Shown here one piece after another: positions 1 to 8,526 of a stretch of DNA of 64,000 nt. A program made the translations under genes and the position numbers. The stretch covers positions 17,427 to 81,426 of the forward strand of contig NZ_LSJI01000022.1 in the NCBI RefSeq assembly GCF_001557235.1, given 5' to 3'. Numbering within the stretch: position 1 is the first letter of the stretch; every line of letters begins with the position of its first letter. This stretch comes from Phenylobacterium sp. CCH9-H3. GTDB taxonomy: Bacteria > Pseudomonadota > Alphaproteobacteria > Caulobacterales > Caulobacteraceae. The notes below the pieces were generated by a model. It saw only the letters and a program-made list of their open reading frames with translations. It made no database searches and was not told the DNA's origin.

Positions 1-1307
1 GCGCCCACGATCCACTGCACGGGCCCGTCGTGCGTGGATGAGAAGTTGAGCTCGTGGCTGTACCACTTGGGGTACTCGAAATAGTGGTACCCGTTGTTCG
101 CGTTCACGGTCAGGGGCGTGCAGTTGACGCTTGAGGCGCCGGCCGCGAACAGCGCCCCGACCGTGCCGCAGATCGAGCCCGGCGCCAGCGGGATCTGGAA
201 CGACTGCACGCTGGTGGCGTCGGTGTCGCCGTAGAGGTCGTACTTATATTCCTGAAAGCCCCCGACGTATTTCACGTCGATGGACGGCAGGTGGTAGACG
301 AAGTTCGTCGTCAGCGAGTTCACGTCGCGCAGCCGCACGCGTTGCGGGATGTTCGAGTTGAACAGGTGGTTGTCGACCAGCGCCGGGTTCGAGGTGGTGG
401 TCGAGCCGTTGAACTGGCGCAGGCTTCCCGGGACGATACCGTTCACCCCCGTCTCCGGCGAATAGCCGTGGGCGGAGTTGTAGACGATCGAGAAGTTGGG
501 GTCGGTCCGGCCCGTCTCGTAAGGGCCGTTCAGATAGCCTGCCCGAGCGCCGGGGCCGCCCCGGTTGTGCCAGACCAGCGTCTTGTAGGAGACCCAGATG
601 TCGGCGTTCTCGCCGAGGTCGGCCTCGAGTTGGGCCTGGACCTGGTATTCGTCGCGCTTGCTGCCCTCCGACGGCTGTCCGTCGTTGACGTTCTTGTAGT
701 AGCCCTTGCGCTGGTCGAGCTTATAGCCCGAGACGCGGAACCGCAGATTGTCGGCGATCGGGCCTGAGACGGCCATCTGCAGGTTGGTGAAATCGTAGTT
801 CTCGGCGATGGCCCGGACTTCGGCGTAGAAGTCCTCGGTGGGCCGCACGGAGATCACGTTGACCGTGCCGCCGATGGCGTTGCGGCCGTACAGTGTGCCC
901 TGCGGCCCGCGCAGGATTTCCACCCGCTCGACGTCGAGGGGCGGGCCGCCCGCCAGCACCGTCGAGGTCGTGAAGAGCCCGTCGATGTAGATCGAGACCG
1001 CCCCGTCCACGGCGTGGACGTTGGTGAGGCGACCGATGCCGCGCATGCTCGATCGGTCGTTGGACGACTGGTAGACGAAGCCGGGCGTGAAGTTGGTCAG
1101 GTCCTGGACCGTGCTGATGCCGACCAGGTCGCGTTGCCGGCTGGTGAAGGCCGAGATGGCCACGGGCACGTCCTGAAGACTCTGCTCCCGCTTCTCGGCC
1201 GTGACGACCAGTTCTTCGATGACGTTGACGCCCTGGGCGTAGGCCGGTGCGCCGAGGACGGCGGCCAGCAGGGCGCTGGACGCCAGCAATGTGGGTCTGA
1301 ATTTCAT
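1..1307 (-). CDS. TonB-dependent outer-membrane receptor, 3' end cut by the window edge
   Basis: This is an outer-membrane siderophore or nutrient receptor that would be energised by TonB-ExbBD. About 435 codons are visible and no stop is reached before the edge, so the C-terminal half of the barrel is missing. The ATG at 1307 follows a GGGGAGG ribosome-binding site. A signal peptide ends near AYAQG (residue 25), followed by a TonB-box-like EELVVTAEKREQSLQDVP stretch. The plug domain contains DVERVEILRGPQGTLYGRN and GGTVNVIS, both typical of this family, and barrel strands follow. No adjacent sigma/anti-sigma pair or permease indicates the substrate. The family is certain; the ligand is not predictable. 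Confidence 0.93.
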   Translation of the reverse strand, partial: MKFRPTLLASSALLAAVLGAPAYAQGVNVIEELVVTAEKREQSLQDVPVAISAFTSRQRDLVGISTVQDLTNFTPGFVYQSSNDRSSMRGIGRLTNVHAVDGAVSIYIDGLFTTSTVLAGGPPLDVERVEILRGPQGTLYGRNAIGGTVNVISVRPTEDFYAEVRAIAENYDFTNLQMAVSGPIADNLRFRVSGYKLDQRKGYYKNVNDGQPSEGSKRDEYQVQAQLEADLGENADIWVSYKTLVWHNRGGPGARAGYLNGPYETGRTDPNFSIVYNSAHGYSPETGVNGIVPGSLRQFNGSTTTSNPALVDNHLFNSNIPQRVRLRDVNSLTTNFVYHLPSIDVKYVGGFQEYKYDLYGDTDATSVQSFQIPLAPGSICGTVGALFAAGASSVNCTPLTVNANNGYHYFEYPKWYSHELNFSSTHDGPVQWIVG

Positions 1308-1360
1308 GAACTGCCTCCCCGCAGCTTGATGAGCGCTATTGGCTGCGCTTCGAGCGGGAG

Positions 1361-1387
1361 GCTGAAGCAGTGGGCGAGGGGCGTCAA
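1361..1387 (-). promoter_or_regulatory. Caulobacter-type housekeeping promoter for the TonB receptor
   Basis: On the minus strand TTGACGC (1387-1381) is followed after 12 nt by GCTTCAGC (1368-1361). This resembles the Caulobacter sigma-73 consensus TTGACGS, 10-14 nt, GCTANAWC; the -35 is perfect and the -10 matches 6 of 8. It lies about 55 nt upstream of the receptor ATG. Confidence 0.4.
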
Positions 1388-1527
1388 CGCAAATGAAGAC
1401 CGATAACTTAATAACCGTAAGCTACGAGAGTCAGGCAGAAGTTATGCAATCATATCGCCTTGTAAGGCATTCGATTTTGCGCGATCATATGCGAGTTTCT
1501 GACTTTGTTCATCCCAACAACAACCTG

Positions 1528-1558
1528 AAGGCGCGCGGATAGCGCGCCTTCTTTGTTT
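1528..1558 (+). terminator. Strong Rho-independent terminator without an upstream gene
   Basis: A perfect 9-bp stem AAGGCGCGC / GCGCGCCTT encloses the 5-nt loop GGATA and is followed by a T-rich CTTTGTTT tail on the plus strand. The outer bases CCAACAACAA and TTGTTTGGG could lengthen the stem. The strand to its right lacks a matching T-run in the other direction, so it serves plus-strand transcription starting between about 1390 and 1500. Confidence 0.65.
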
Positions 1559-1800
1559 GGGTTGGCCGAAAATCGGCCATGGGTGAGCTTGAATCTCGCA
1601 ATCGCGAAATCACTTTGAAAGCTTAGGAAATAAGGGATCGCGTGGCTTCGGCGACAGAAGGCGCCCGCGATGCAACATCGTTACGCAGCGTCACGGACCA
1701 CACACGCAGAAGTGGAGTTTGCGACCTTTGGGTCTTCGGGCCTTTCGTCACGCAGCTGCGAACCCTAGAGAGGGCGCGCTCGCCAAGTCGGAGGCCCGTG

Positions 1801-3531
1801 ATGCATCGCAAGCCGGACGGATTCTGGGATAAGTCCAGGTTGCCCAGCCGCCACACCACCGAGGGACCGTCGCGCGCGCCCCACCGGTCCTACTATTATG
1901 CCATGGGGCTCGGCAGCCGCGAGATCGCCCAGCCGTTCGTCGGGGTGGCCTCCTGCTGGAACGAGGCGGCCCCCTGCAACACCGCCCTGATGCGCCAGGC
2001 GCATGCGGCGGCCGAGGGTGTGAAGCGGGCCGGCGGGACCCCGCGCGAGTTCTGCACCATCACCGTCACCGACGGCATCGCCATGGGCCACGAGGGCATG
2101 CGCAGCTCGCTGGTCAGCCGCGAGGTGATCGCCGACTCGGTCGAGCTGACCATGCGGGGCCACGCCTACGACGCCCTCATCGGCGTCGCCGGCTGCGACA
2201 AGAGCCTGCCGGGCATGATGATGGCCATGCTGCGCCTCAACGTGCCCAGCGCCTTCATCTACGGCGGCTCGATCCTGCCGGGCAGCTGGCAGGGCCGCGA
2301 CGTGACAGTGCAGGATGTCTTCGAGGGTGTCGGCAAGCACTCGGCCGGCCAAATGAGCCTGGAAGATCTCTGCGACCTCGAGCAGCACGCCTGCCCGGGC
2401 GATGGCGCGTGCGGCGGTCAGTACACCGCCAACACCATGGCCTGCGTGTCCGAGGCCATCGGCCTCGCCCTGCCGCTGTCGTCGGCGCTGCCGGCGGCCT
2501 ACCTGCACCGCGACCAGTACGCCGAGGCCACGGGCGAGGCGGTCATGGCGCTGCTGGAGCGCAACCTGCGCCCGCGCGACATCTGCACCCGCGAGGCCTT
2601 CGAGAACGCGGCCGTCGTCGTGGCGGCCACCGGCGGCTCCACCAACGGCGGCCTGCACCTGCCGGCCATGGCGCACGAGGCGGGGATCCGGTTCACCCTC
2701 CGCGACGTGGCCGAGATCATGAAGAAGACGCCGTACCTGGCCGACCTCATGCCCGGTGGCCGGTATCCCGCCAAGAAGATGGGCGAGGCGGGCGGCGTGC
2801 CGATGCTGCTGCGCACCCTGCTGGACGCCGGCCTCATCCACGGCGACTGCATGACCGTCACCGGCAAGACCATCCGCGAGAACCTGGAAGGCGTGGTCTT
2901 CGACGAGACCCAGGACGTCATCCGCCCAGTCTCGAACCCGCTGTCGCCCACCGGCGGCGTCGTGGGTCTCTGGGGCTCGCTGGCGCCCGACGGCGCCATC
3001 GTGAAGGTGGCCGGCCTGAAGCACACCAGGCACCGTGGCCCGGCCCGCGTCTTCGATGGCGAGGAGGCGTGCTTCGCGGCGGTCGAGTCCCGCCAGTACG
3101 ACGAAGGCGATGTCCTGGTGATCCGCTACGAGGGGCCCAAGGGCGGCCCTGGCATGCGCGAGATGCTGTCTACAACGGCCGCCATATATGGCCAGGGCGT
3201 GGAGAACATCGCCCTGATCACCGACGGCCGCTTTTCGGGCGCGACGCGCGGCCTGTGCATCGGCCACGTGGGCCCCGAGGCCGCCGCGGGCGGACCCATC
3301 GGGCTGGTGAAGGACGGCGACATCATCGCCATCGACGCCGACGCCGGCACGATCGAGCTGGAGGTCAGCCCGGCCGAACTCGAGCATCGCCGCCGCGAAT
3401 GGACGCCGCGCCGGACCAACTACCAGTCGGGCGCGCTGTGGAAGTTCGCCCAGGGCGTCGGCCCGGCGCACCTCGGCGCGGTCACCCATCCGGGGGCCGA
3501 AGCCGAGACCCACGTCTACGCGGACCTCTGA
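1801..3531 (+). CDS. ilvD: Dihydroxy-acid dehydratase
   Basis: Converts 2,3-dihydroxy-3-methyl(butyrate/pentanoate) to the 2-oxo acids of the valine and isoleucine pathways; an Fe-S dehydratase of the IlvD/Edd family. The 576-residue length is typical. The ATG at 1801 is chosen because GGAGG sits 7 nt upstream and the homology begins at LPSRHTTEGPSRAPHRSYYY. Likely cluster cysteines are C59 (WNEAAPC), C132 (GCDKSLPGMM) and C204 (GACGGQYTANTM). No other ilv or leu gene is adjacent, so it stands apart from the pathway. A sugar-acid dehydratase of the same superfamily is possible but less likely, because the N-terminal and CDKS motifs are those of true DHADs. Confidence 0.9.
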   Translation: MHRKPDGFWDKSRLPSRHTTEGPSRAPHRSYYYAMGLGSREIAQPFVGVASCWNEAAPCNTALMRQAHAAAEGVKRAGGTPREFCTITVTDGIAMGHEGMRSSLVSREVIADSVELTMRGHAYDALIGVAGCDKSLPGMMMAMLRLNVPSAFIYGGSILPGSWQGRDVTVQDVFEGVGKHSAGQMSLEDLCDLEQHACPGDGACGGQYTANTMACVSEAIGLALPLSSALPAAYLHRDQYAEATGEAVMALLERNLRPRDICTREAFENAAVVVAATGGSTNGGLHLPAMAHEAGIRFTLRDVAEIMKKTPYLADLMPGGRYPAKKMGEAGGVPMLLRTLLDAGLIHGDCMTVTGKTIRENLEGVVFDETQDVIRPVSNPLSPTGGVVGLWGSLAPDGAIVKVAGLKHTRHRGPARVFDGEEACFAAVESRQYDEGDVLVIRYEGPKGGPGMREMLSTTAAIYGQGVENIALITDGRFSGATRGLCIGHVGPEAAAGGPIGLVKDGDIIAIDADAGTIELEVSPAELEHRRREWTPRRTNYQSGALWKFAQGVGPAHLGAVTHPGAEAETHVYADL

Positions 3532-3532
3532 C

Positions 3533-4222
3533 GTGAAGACCATCGGCGTGATCGGCGGGATGAGCGCCGAGAGCACAGCGATCTACTACCGCGAACTGAA
3601 CCGCCTGGTGCGCGAGCGGCTGGGCGGTCTGCACTCGGCCGAGCTGCTGATCCGCTCGCTCGACTTCGCGCCCATCGCCGAGCTGCAGGCCGCGGACCGC
3701 TGGGACGAGACGGGCGCGATCCTCGCGGACGCGGCGCGAAAGCTGGAGGTCGCGGGCGCGGACGTGATCGTGCTGGCCACCAACACCATGCACCTGAACG
3801 CCGAGGCGATCCGGGGCGCGATCGGCGTGCCGTTCCTGCACATCGGCGACGCCACGGCGGCGGCCTTGAAAGCGAAGGGCGTGCGGCGACCGCTGCTCCT
3901 GGCCACGCGCTTCACCATGGAGAAGGCGTTCTACAAGGATCGGCTGGCCGCCGCCGGGCTCGATCCATTGGTCCCGGACCAGGCCGATCGCGACCGGCTG
4001 CAGGCGATCATCTACGACGAGCTGTGCCAGGGCGTGGTGCGCCCGCAGTCCACCGCCGCCGGCCTGGAGATGGTCGCGCGCGGGCGGTCCGCCGGCGCCG
4101 ACGGCGTCATCTTCGGCTGCACCGAGGTGGGCCTGCTGCTCTCACCCGACCAGATCGATGTGCCCGTGGTCGACACCACCCTGGTCCACTGCGAGGCCGC
4201 CGTGGAGTTCGCCCTGAGTTAG
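3533..4222 (+). CDS. Aspartate/glutamate racemase-family amino-acid racemase (YgeA-like)
   Basis: A PLP-independent racemase of 229 residues with a GTG start one base after the ilvD stop, so the two are probably co-transcribed. The family uses two thiols. Here the second motif keeps Cys (FGCTEVG, C196), whereas the first motif reads ATNTMH with Thr at residue 83 where many relatives have Cys. The Thr/Cys combination is the one known from E. coli YgeA (L-DER), a broad-specificity L-aspartate/glutamate racemase. The N-terminal GVIGGMSAEST loop is typical. The true substrate is not visible in the sequence. The gene ends in a 4-bp convergent overlap with the NnrU gene. Confidence 0.85.
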   Translation: MKTIGVIGGMSAESTAIYYRELNRLVRERLGGLHSAELLIRSLDFAPIAELQAADRWDETGAILADAARKLEVAGADVIVLATNTMHLNAEAIRGAIGVPFLHIGDATAAALKAKGVRRPLLLATRFTMEKAFYKDRLAAAGLDPLVPDQADRDRLQAIIYDELCQGVVRPQSTAAGLEMVARGRSAGADGVIFGCTEVGLLLSPDQIDVPVVDTTLVHCEAAVEFALS

Positions 4223-4911
4223 GGCAGGGCGTTCACGCCGAACAACAGCGGGTGGGTCCAGGTCAGGACCGCCCAGATCACCACCGCCAAGGCGAGGCGC
4301 CACAGGCCGATCTCGGTGACGTGCAGCGTCTGTCGACCGCTCAGGATCGCGGCGAAGGGAATGTTCGAGGTCTGGGCGGCGAAGGCGTCCCAGGTCGGCC
4401 CCAGCGTCCGCTTGCGCTTGGCGTCGATGCTGGCCGTGCCAAACAGCGCCAGCAGGAACATCGCGCCGAACAGGACGAGCGAAGCCCGCTCGCCGTTCAC
4501 CAGCAGATGGCCCAGCGCCCAGACTGCGACACCCCACAGGAACGGGTGCCGGGTGATCCGCAACATGCCTTTCACAGCGTCGGGCCGGGCGAGCACGCCT
4601 TCCTGCCGCACGCTGGTGGGATTGGGCGTGGTCAGGCCCGGGACGATCAGCAGCATGGCCACGAGCTGCAGCCCGAGCTGGATGTGTCGCGTGGCCGGGG
4701 TGAGGCTCCAATAGGTCGCGTTCCACGCCTCGCCCCGGGCGTTCCCGAACGCCATGCCCAGCCAGACCAGTCCGGCCACCGAGGCGGCCGAGAACAGGCC
4801 CATGTACAGATTTTGTCCCAGGCGGCCGGCCAGGGCGTCGCGCATCCGGGTGCCGGACACCAGCAGGTGGAGCAGGACGAAGAAGGCGGCGGCGGCGAGC
4901 AGGTTCGTCAT
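4219..4911 (-). CDS. NnrU-family integral membrane protein
   Basis: 230 residues with about six hydrophobic segments, starting directly in a membrane helix (MTNLLAAAAFFVLLHLLVSG). The motif RITRHPFLWGVAVWALGHLL, with H-P and a later GH, is characteristic of NnrU and the related isoprenylcysteine methyltransferase-like fold. NnrU was named in denitrifiers, where it affects nitric-oxide metabolism, but the family is widespread in organisms that do not denitrify and its biochemical role is unsettled. There are no denitrification genes beside it, so I would not infer one here. Its 3' end overlaps the racemase gene by 4 bp. Confidence 0.85.
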   Translation of the reverse strand: MTNLLAAAAFFVLLHLLVSGTRMRDALAGRLGQNLYMGLFSAASVAGLVWLGMAFGNARGEAWNATYWSLTPATRHIQLGLQLVAMLLIVPGLTTPNPTSVRQEGVLARPDAVKGMLRITRHPFLWGVAVWALGHLLVNGERASLVLFGAMFLLALFGTASIDAKRKRTLGPTWDAFAAQTSNIPFAAILSGRQTLHVTEIGLWRLALAVVIWAVLTWTHPLLFGVNALP

Positions 4912-4942
4912 GGCGCATCCTCGCGCTTATGAATTTACACCG

Positions 4943-5605
4943 TCAACGAATAGCATCCTCGGCATCGTCTTCAAAGGCGTCGTCGCCGAACAGTGGGCCG
5001 ACGGGCTCACGGCGCGCCGCTGGCGCGGGCGTCGGAGGCGGGGGCGCGGCCGACATCTGCGCCGCCGGCGCGGGTTTCGCGACGGGGCGGCGCAGGATCG
5101 ACTCCATCCGGGCCATCCAGCGGTTGGCCTCCTGCAGCGCCTCCTCGGCCTGGAGCCGGCCGCGGCGCCCCTCGTCCTCGGCAAGCCACAGGTCGATCTC
5201 GAAATCCGGATGGCGGGGATCGTCGAAGACGAACCGGAGTCGCACGCGTTCGGCGGGATCGGCCAGCTGGTCCAGCGCGCGGCGCGGCTCGCCGCGGAAG
5301 GCGCGGGCGGCCACCTGCCGGTCCACGATCAGCTCAGCGCCTATCAGTTCGTCCAGGCGGTAGGTGAGCTGCCAGCCGCCACGATCCCAGGTGACGGTCA
5401 CGAGATTGCGGCTGAGGTCGAAGCCGATGCCGACGCCGCGGCCCCGAACCACGAGCATCGGCTGGGGCGCGGCGCCCAGGGCCTGGGTCAGGGTTCGGCG
5501 GATCCGACGCGCCTCGTCGAGAAACCAGACGCAGGCGCCGCCCAGGAGCGTCATCGCGCCGCCCAGGAGCGCGAGCAGCGTCAGGAGCCGCGCGACCTCG
5601 TCCAT
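4943..5605 (-). CDS. Membrane-anchored protein of unknown function
   Basis: 220 residues. A hydrophobic N-terminal segment (about residues 6-28, LLTLLALLGGAMTLLGGACV) should anchor it in the inner membrane. It is followed by a soluble alpha/beta region of about 130 residues and an Ala/Pro-rich, probably disordered tail (PPPPTPAPAA) ending in an acidic GDDAFEDDAEDAIR. I recognise no catalytic motif. It sits on the same strand as NnrU and the DUF2145 gene with gaps of about 31 bp on each side, so it may be part of a loose operon. Codon use and GC look like the neighbours, which supports a real gene. Confidence 0.6.
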   Translation of the reverse strand: MDEVARLLTLLALLGGAMTLLGGACVWFLDEARRIRRTLTQALGAAPQPMLVVRGRGVGIGFDLSRNLVTVTWDRGGWQLTYRLDELIGAELIVDRQVAARAFRGEPRRALDQLADPAERVRLRFVFDDPRHPDFEIDLWLAEDEGRRGRLQAEEALQEANRWMARMESILRRPVAKPAPAAQMSAAPPPPTPAPAARREPVGPLFGDDAFEDDAEDAIR

Positions 5606-5636
5606 GTAACGAGGCTACGCCGTTTCGGTGAGTCGG

Positions 5637-6443
5637 CTAAGGGCGCCGGAAGTCGAGGGAATAGGCTTCCTGCAGCAGTCCGTTCTGCCGCATGAAGGCG
5701 CTCATGGACTCATAGGTCGCCGTGCGGATCGGCCCCTTCTGGTCGTCAGTCCGCAGGCGCTGGTCGGCGATGGGGCCGAAGAGGCGCATGACCCCGCTGG
5801 CCTTCACGACCGTGGGCTGGAAGTGCGCCTTGAAGTTCGCCGTCAGCCTGGCCGGATCGTCCGTCTCCCAGGCCGCGGCGCCCACGACGTTCAGCATGAA
5901 GTTGTTGCAGTTCTGGTACTTGCGGGCCCATGGGTTGGCGACCAGGGAATAGGCGGGGTTGTGCAGCTTGGCGTAGCTCGGGCTGTCGATGACGGCGAGC
6001 ATCCGCCGCTGCATTTCGGGCGAGGGAACGATGATCGCCACATCGTCCACCGCCGAGCCGCGGGTGAAGTCGAACGGGTAGTCCTGGACCAGTCGCGACT
6101 CGGTCCGGGGCCAGTTCGGGCCGTCTCCGGCGTAGAGGTTGTAGACCGCATAGCCCGAGACGCTGCGCCCCTCGGCCGTCTGGATGGTGCGATAGATCCA
6201 TAACGCCCCATGGGTATAGGCGATCCCCTCGGGCAGCTTGTCCCGCGGCCGGCCGGTGCGGAAGACCAGCGCCACGCGCGCGTCCTTGGCCGCCAGGTCG
6301 CGCTCGATCTGCTTGGAAAAGGCGGCGGCCTCGGGCGCCGTGAAGTGCGCGGCGATGGCGCGCGCGGAGCTGTCCTGCGCGGCGGCCGGAACGGCGGCGA
6401 CCGACAGGCAGACGGCCAGGGCCGCAGCGATCAGGCGCCTCAT
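5637..6443 (-). CDS. DUF2145 family secreted protein
   Basis: 268 residues with a clear signal peptide (MRRLIAAALAVCLSVAAVPAAAQDS, cleavage after AAA/AQ). The mature part shows VALVFRTGRPRDKLPEGIAY followed by a TH...W segment and YNLYAGDG, a pattern I associate with the DUF2145 family. A conserved NPWARKYQNCNNFMLN stretch may hold a nucleophile (Cys/Asn) in a papain-like fold, but no activity is known to me. The start codon overlaps the stop of the preceding small Ala-rich gene (ATGA), so the two are translationally coupled. Confidence 0.7.
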   Translation of the reverse strand: MRRLIAAALAVCLSVAAVPAAAQDSSARAIAAHFTAPEAAAFSKQIERDLAAKDARVALVFRTGRPRDKLPEGIAYTHGALWIYRTIQTAEGRSVSGYAVYNLYAGDGPNWPRTESRLVQDYPFDFTRGSAVDDVAIIVPSPEMQRRMLAVIDSPSYAKLHNPAYSLVANPWARKYQNCNNFMLNVVGAAAWETDDPARLTANFKAHFQPTVVKASGVMRLFGPIADQRLRTDDQKGPIRTATYESMSAFMRQNGLLQEAYSLDFRRP

Positions 6444-6802
6444 TTCTTGGCCGGCTGGTAGGGAACCTTGGGGGCCGGATCCGCGGCCACGACCACGTCG
6501 TCGTCCACCTTCAACGCCACCTTGGCCGAAGCCCCTGCCGCTTTCGAGAGGTCGGCCGCGGCGCTGGTCGCGCCGACCGCCACGCTGGCGCCAGCCGCCC
6601 CGACCGCCGAGGCGCCGCCTGCGGCCACGCTGACCGGCACGGCGGAAACGCCCACCGCGGTCTTGACGCCTGAGGCGCCCAGCAGGGCCGTGGCTTCAGA
6701 CGCCGCGCCGACGGCCTTTGAACCGTCCTGAGCGCTGTCCTGCGCGAGGGCTGGCCCTGCCACGGCGGCAGAGGCGAAGGCGAGGCAAAGAACGCGGCGC
6801 AT
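6440..6802 (-). CDS. Small alanine/valine-rich secreted protein, function unknown
   Basis: 120 residues starting at the ATG at 6802; a longer open frame running into xth is not needed because a signal peptide (MRRVLCLAFASAAVAGPALAQ) begins here. The mature protein is low in complexity: repeated GAS/AVG/VGA tripeptides, then KVALKVDDDVVVAADPAPKVPYQPAKK. It lies about 60 bp downstream of xth and overlaps the DUF2145 gene by 4 bp, so it probably works in the envelope with that protein. No domain is recognised. Confidence 0.6.
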   Translation of the reverse strand: MRRVLCLAFASAAVAGPALAQDSAQDGSKAVGAASEATALLGASGVKTAVGVSAVPVSVAAGGASAVGAAGASVAVGATSAAADLSKAAGASAKVALKVDDDVVVAADPAPKVPYQPAKK

Positions 6803-6864
6803 GACGATCTCCGGAGACCTGCCGGCTTCACTGGAGCGCGAAGCCGCCGAGGTCGCGACCTCTA

Positions 6865-7644
6865 CTATACGTCCAGTTCGACGATCAGAGGCACGTGGTC
6901 CGACGGTTTTTCCCAGGCGCGCACGTCTCTGTGGATCGAAACGCCGGTCAGCCGGTCGGCGGCCTGGGGCGAGAGCAGGGCGTGGTCGATGCGGATGCCG
7001 TTGTTCCGCTGCCACGCGCCGGCCTGGTAGTCCCAGAACGTATAGGCTCCCGGCGCGCCGTCGGCCTGCAGATAGGCCTCGGTCAGCCCCAGGTTCTTGA
7101 GGGCCCGGAAGGCGGCGCGGCTCTCCGGCTGGAACAGCGCGTCGTCGACCCAGTTCTTCGGGAACTCGGCGTCGCGGGGCTCGGGGATCACGTTGTAATC
7201 GCCGGCCAGGACGAACGGCTCTTCCAGCGCCAGCAGATCGCGGGCGTGCGCGTTCAGCCGGGCCATCCAGCCCAGCTTGTAGGCGAACTTCTCGGTGGCG
7301 ATGGGATTGCCGTTGGGCAGGTAGATCGACGCCACCCGCACCGGCTCCGGCCCCGAGACCACGGCCTCGATATACCGGGCCTGCTCGTCGCCATCGTCCC
7401 CCGGCAGGCCGCGCCGGACGTCCTCCAACGGCGTCTTCGAGAGCAGGGCCACGCCGTTGTAGCTCTTCTGGCCGTGCACGGCGACATTATAGCCAAGTCG
7501 CTCAAAGGCTTCTGACGGAAACTTCTCGTCGACGCACTTGATCTCCTGCAGGCAGGCGACGTCGGGCTTCGCCTCCTCGAACCACCGGACCACCGTCTCC
7601 AGCCGGGCGTTGACCGAGTTCACGTTCCAGGTGGCGATGCGCAT
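6865..7644 (-). CDS. xth: Exodeoxyribonuclease III
   Basis: AP endonuclease and 3'-5' exonuclease of base-excision repair, in the endonuclease/exonuclease/phosphatase fold. 259 residues from the ATG at 7644; the 16 codons upstream in frame carry no family sequence. Visible catalytic motifs are WNVNSVNAR (N7), LQEIK (E34), GDYNVIPEPRDAE (Asp/Asn pair), NGIRIDHALLS and the C-terminal SDHVPL histidine. All the metal-binding and catalytic positions expected for the Xth family are present. It heads the same-strand group that includes the Ala-rich and DUF2145 genes. Confidence 0.93.
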   Translation of the reverse strand: MRIATWNVNSVNARLETVVRWFEEAKPDVACLQEIKCVDEKFPSEAFERLGYNVAVHGQKSYNGVALLSKTPLEDVRRGLPGDDGDEQARYIEAVVSGPEPVRVASIYLPNGNPIATEKFAYKLGWMARLNAHARDLLALEEPFVLAGDYNVIPEPRDAEFPKNWVDDALFQPESRAAFRALKNLGLTEAYLQADGAPGAYTFWDYQAGAWQRNNGIRIDHALLSPQAADRLTGVSIHRDVRAWEKPSDHVPLIVELDV

Positions 7645-7749
7645 CGAGGGCTCCGGGGAAGTCGGTGGCGAACCTAGGGGCGCGTGGCGCATCGCTCAAC
7701 GGCTTTGGTGGGCCGCCGGGCGACGCCGGCTTGACCGTCGAGGTCGAGC

Positions 7750-8526
7750 ATGGCCCCTGGTGCGGCCATGGCGTCGTCCAAGCCCCTCGCGATCCTGTTC
7801 GCCCTCGTCGCCGGCCCCGTGGCCCAGGCCCAGGACCTCCCGCCCATCGCCCCGCCCCCGAAGCCCGAGGTCGCGACGGCGGTGCCGCCCTGCCAGCCGC
7901 AATCCCTGGTCAGCATGACGGTGCGCAACATTACGCCCGGCCTCCAGGCGGCGGACCACCGGGCGCAGCCCCGGCGGATCTGGCGAAAGGGCGGACGTCA
8001 CCTCCGCACCGTGGAACAGCCCGTGGTGGCCGCGAGCGTGCAGGATCCGAAGGAGCCCATGGCCCGCCAGGCGCTGTTCATCGTCTCCGAACCGGACGTG
8101 TGGATGATCGACCTGGCCAGCCGCATGGGCGGGCACACCCTCGACAAGGGACCGGTGTACGAGGTCCGTGCGCCGATCCTGCCCCCGGGTTCGCCGCCAC
8201 AGTTCATGGCGCTCGAGTTCGGATGCGAGGCCGAGTTCGTCGCCGTCCGCGCGCCGGCGGCGCAGAGGACGATCCGATGGGGTGCGGTGGCCGCCGGGAT
8301 CCACACCTACACGGTCGGCACGCACAGCCTGGCGATCCTGATGGACGACCGCTCGGGCGAGCCGTTCATGATCACCTACGTGCGCGACGGCCGGCCGGCC
8401 CATATCATTCGATACGACGAGTATGTCCGCGGCCTGCCCGACGACCCCGATCTGTTCCGGCCGCCTGCGGACGTGAAGATCACCGAGACCAGCGCGCTGC
8501 CGCCCGGTTCGCGGCCACTAGATTGA
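7750..8526 (+). CDS. Exported protein of unknown function
   Basis: 258 residues. I take the ATG at 7750 because GAGGT lies just upstream; the ATG at 7768 (MASSKPLAILFALVAGPVAQAQ) is the alternative and gives a cleaner signal peptide. The mature protein begins with a Pro-rich stretch and has several beta-rich segments (ALFIVSEPDVWMIDL, EFGCEAEFVAVRAP, GIHTYTVGTHSLAILMDD). Two cysteines (PPCQPQ and FGCEAE) may form a disulphide. There is a faint resemblance to VirB9/TrbG-like beta domains, but not enough to name it. Its 3' end overlaps erpA by 9 bp. Confidence 0.6.
   Translation: MAPGAAMASSKPLAILFALVAGPVAQAQDLPPIAPPPKPEVATAVPPCQPQSLVSMTVRNITPGLQAADHRAQPRRIWRKGGRHLRTVEQPVVAASVQDPKEPMARQALFIVSEPDVWMIDLASRMGGHTLDKGPVYEVRAPILPPGSPPQFMALEFGCEAEFVAVRAPAAQRTIRWGAVAAGIHTYTVGTHSLAILMDDRSGEPFMITYVRDGRPAHIIRYDEYVRGLPDDPDLFRPPADVKITETSALPPGSRPLD

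Larger units (their letters stand above)
1308..1800. other. 493-bp intergenic region, locally AT-rich, with an orphan terminator
   Basis: No convincing long gene lies here. The part from about 1385 to 1525 is clearly richer in A+T than the rest of the window. It holds the receptor promoter and ends in a plus-strand terminator at 1528-1558 that has no annotated gene before it. A 32-codon frame (1444-1542, MQSYRLVRH...) stops inside the terminator hairpin and has no clear ribosome-binding site. From 1642 to 1800 an open frame continues in phase into ilvD, but nothing in it looks like DHAD sequence, so I read it as 5' untranslated region. Confidence 0.5.

Noticed and set aside
1670-1768. 32-codon frame as a possible ilvD attenuator leader peptide
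   Set aside because: It has no run of Val, Leu or Ile codons and no terminator/antiterminator hairpin before ilvD.
1642-1800. N-terminal extension of ilvD
   Set aside because: The in-frame codons before 1801 do not resemble DHAD, the ATG at 1801 has a good GGAGG, and the family begins there.
1765-3576. 603-codon minus-strand frame opposite ilvD
   Set aside because: ilvD is certain on the other strand; the antisense translation has no domain and includes low-complexity His/Gln-rich stretches.
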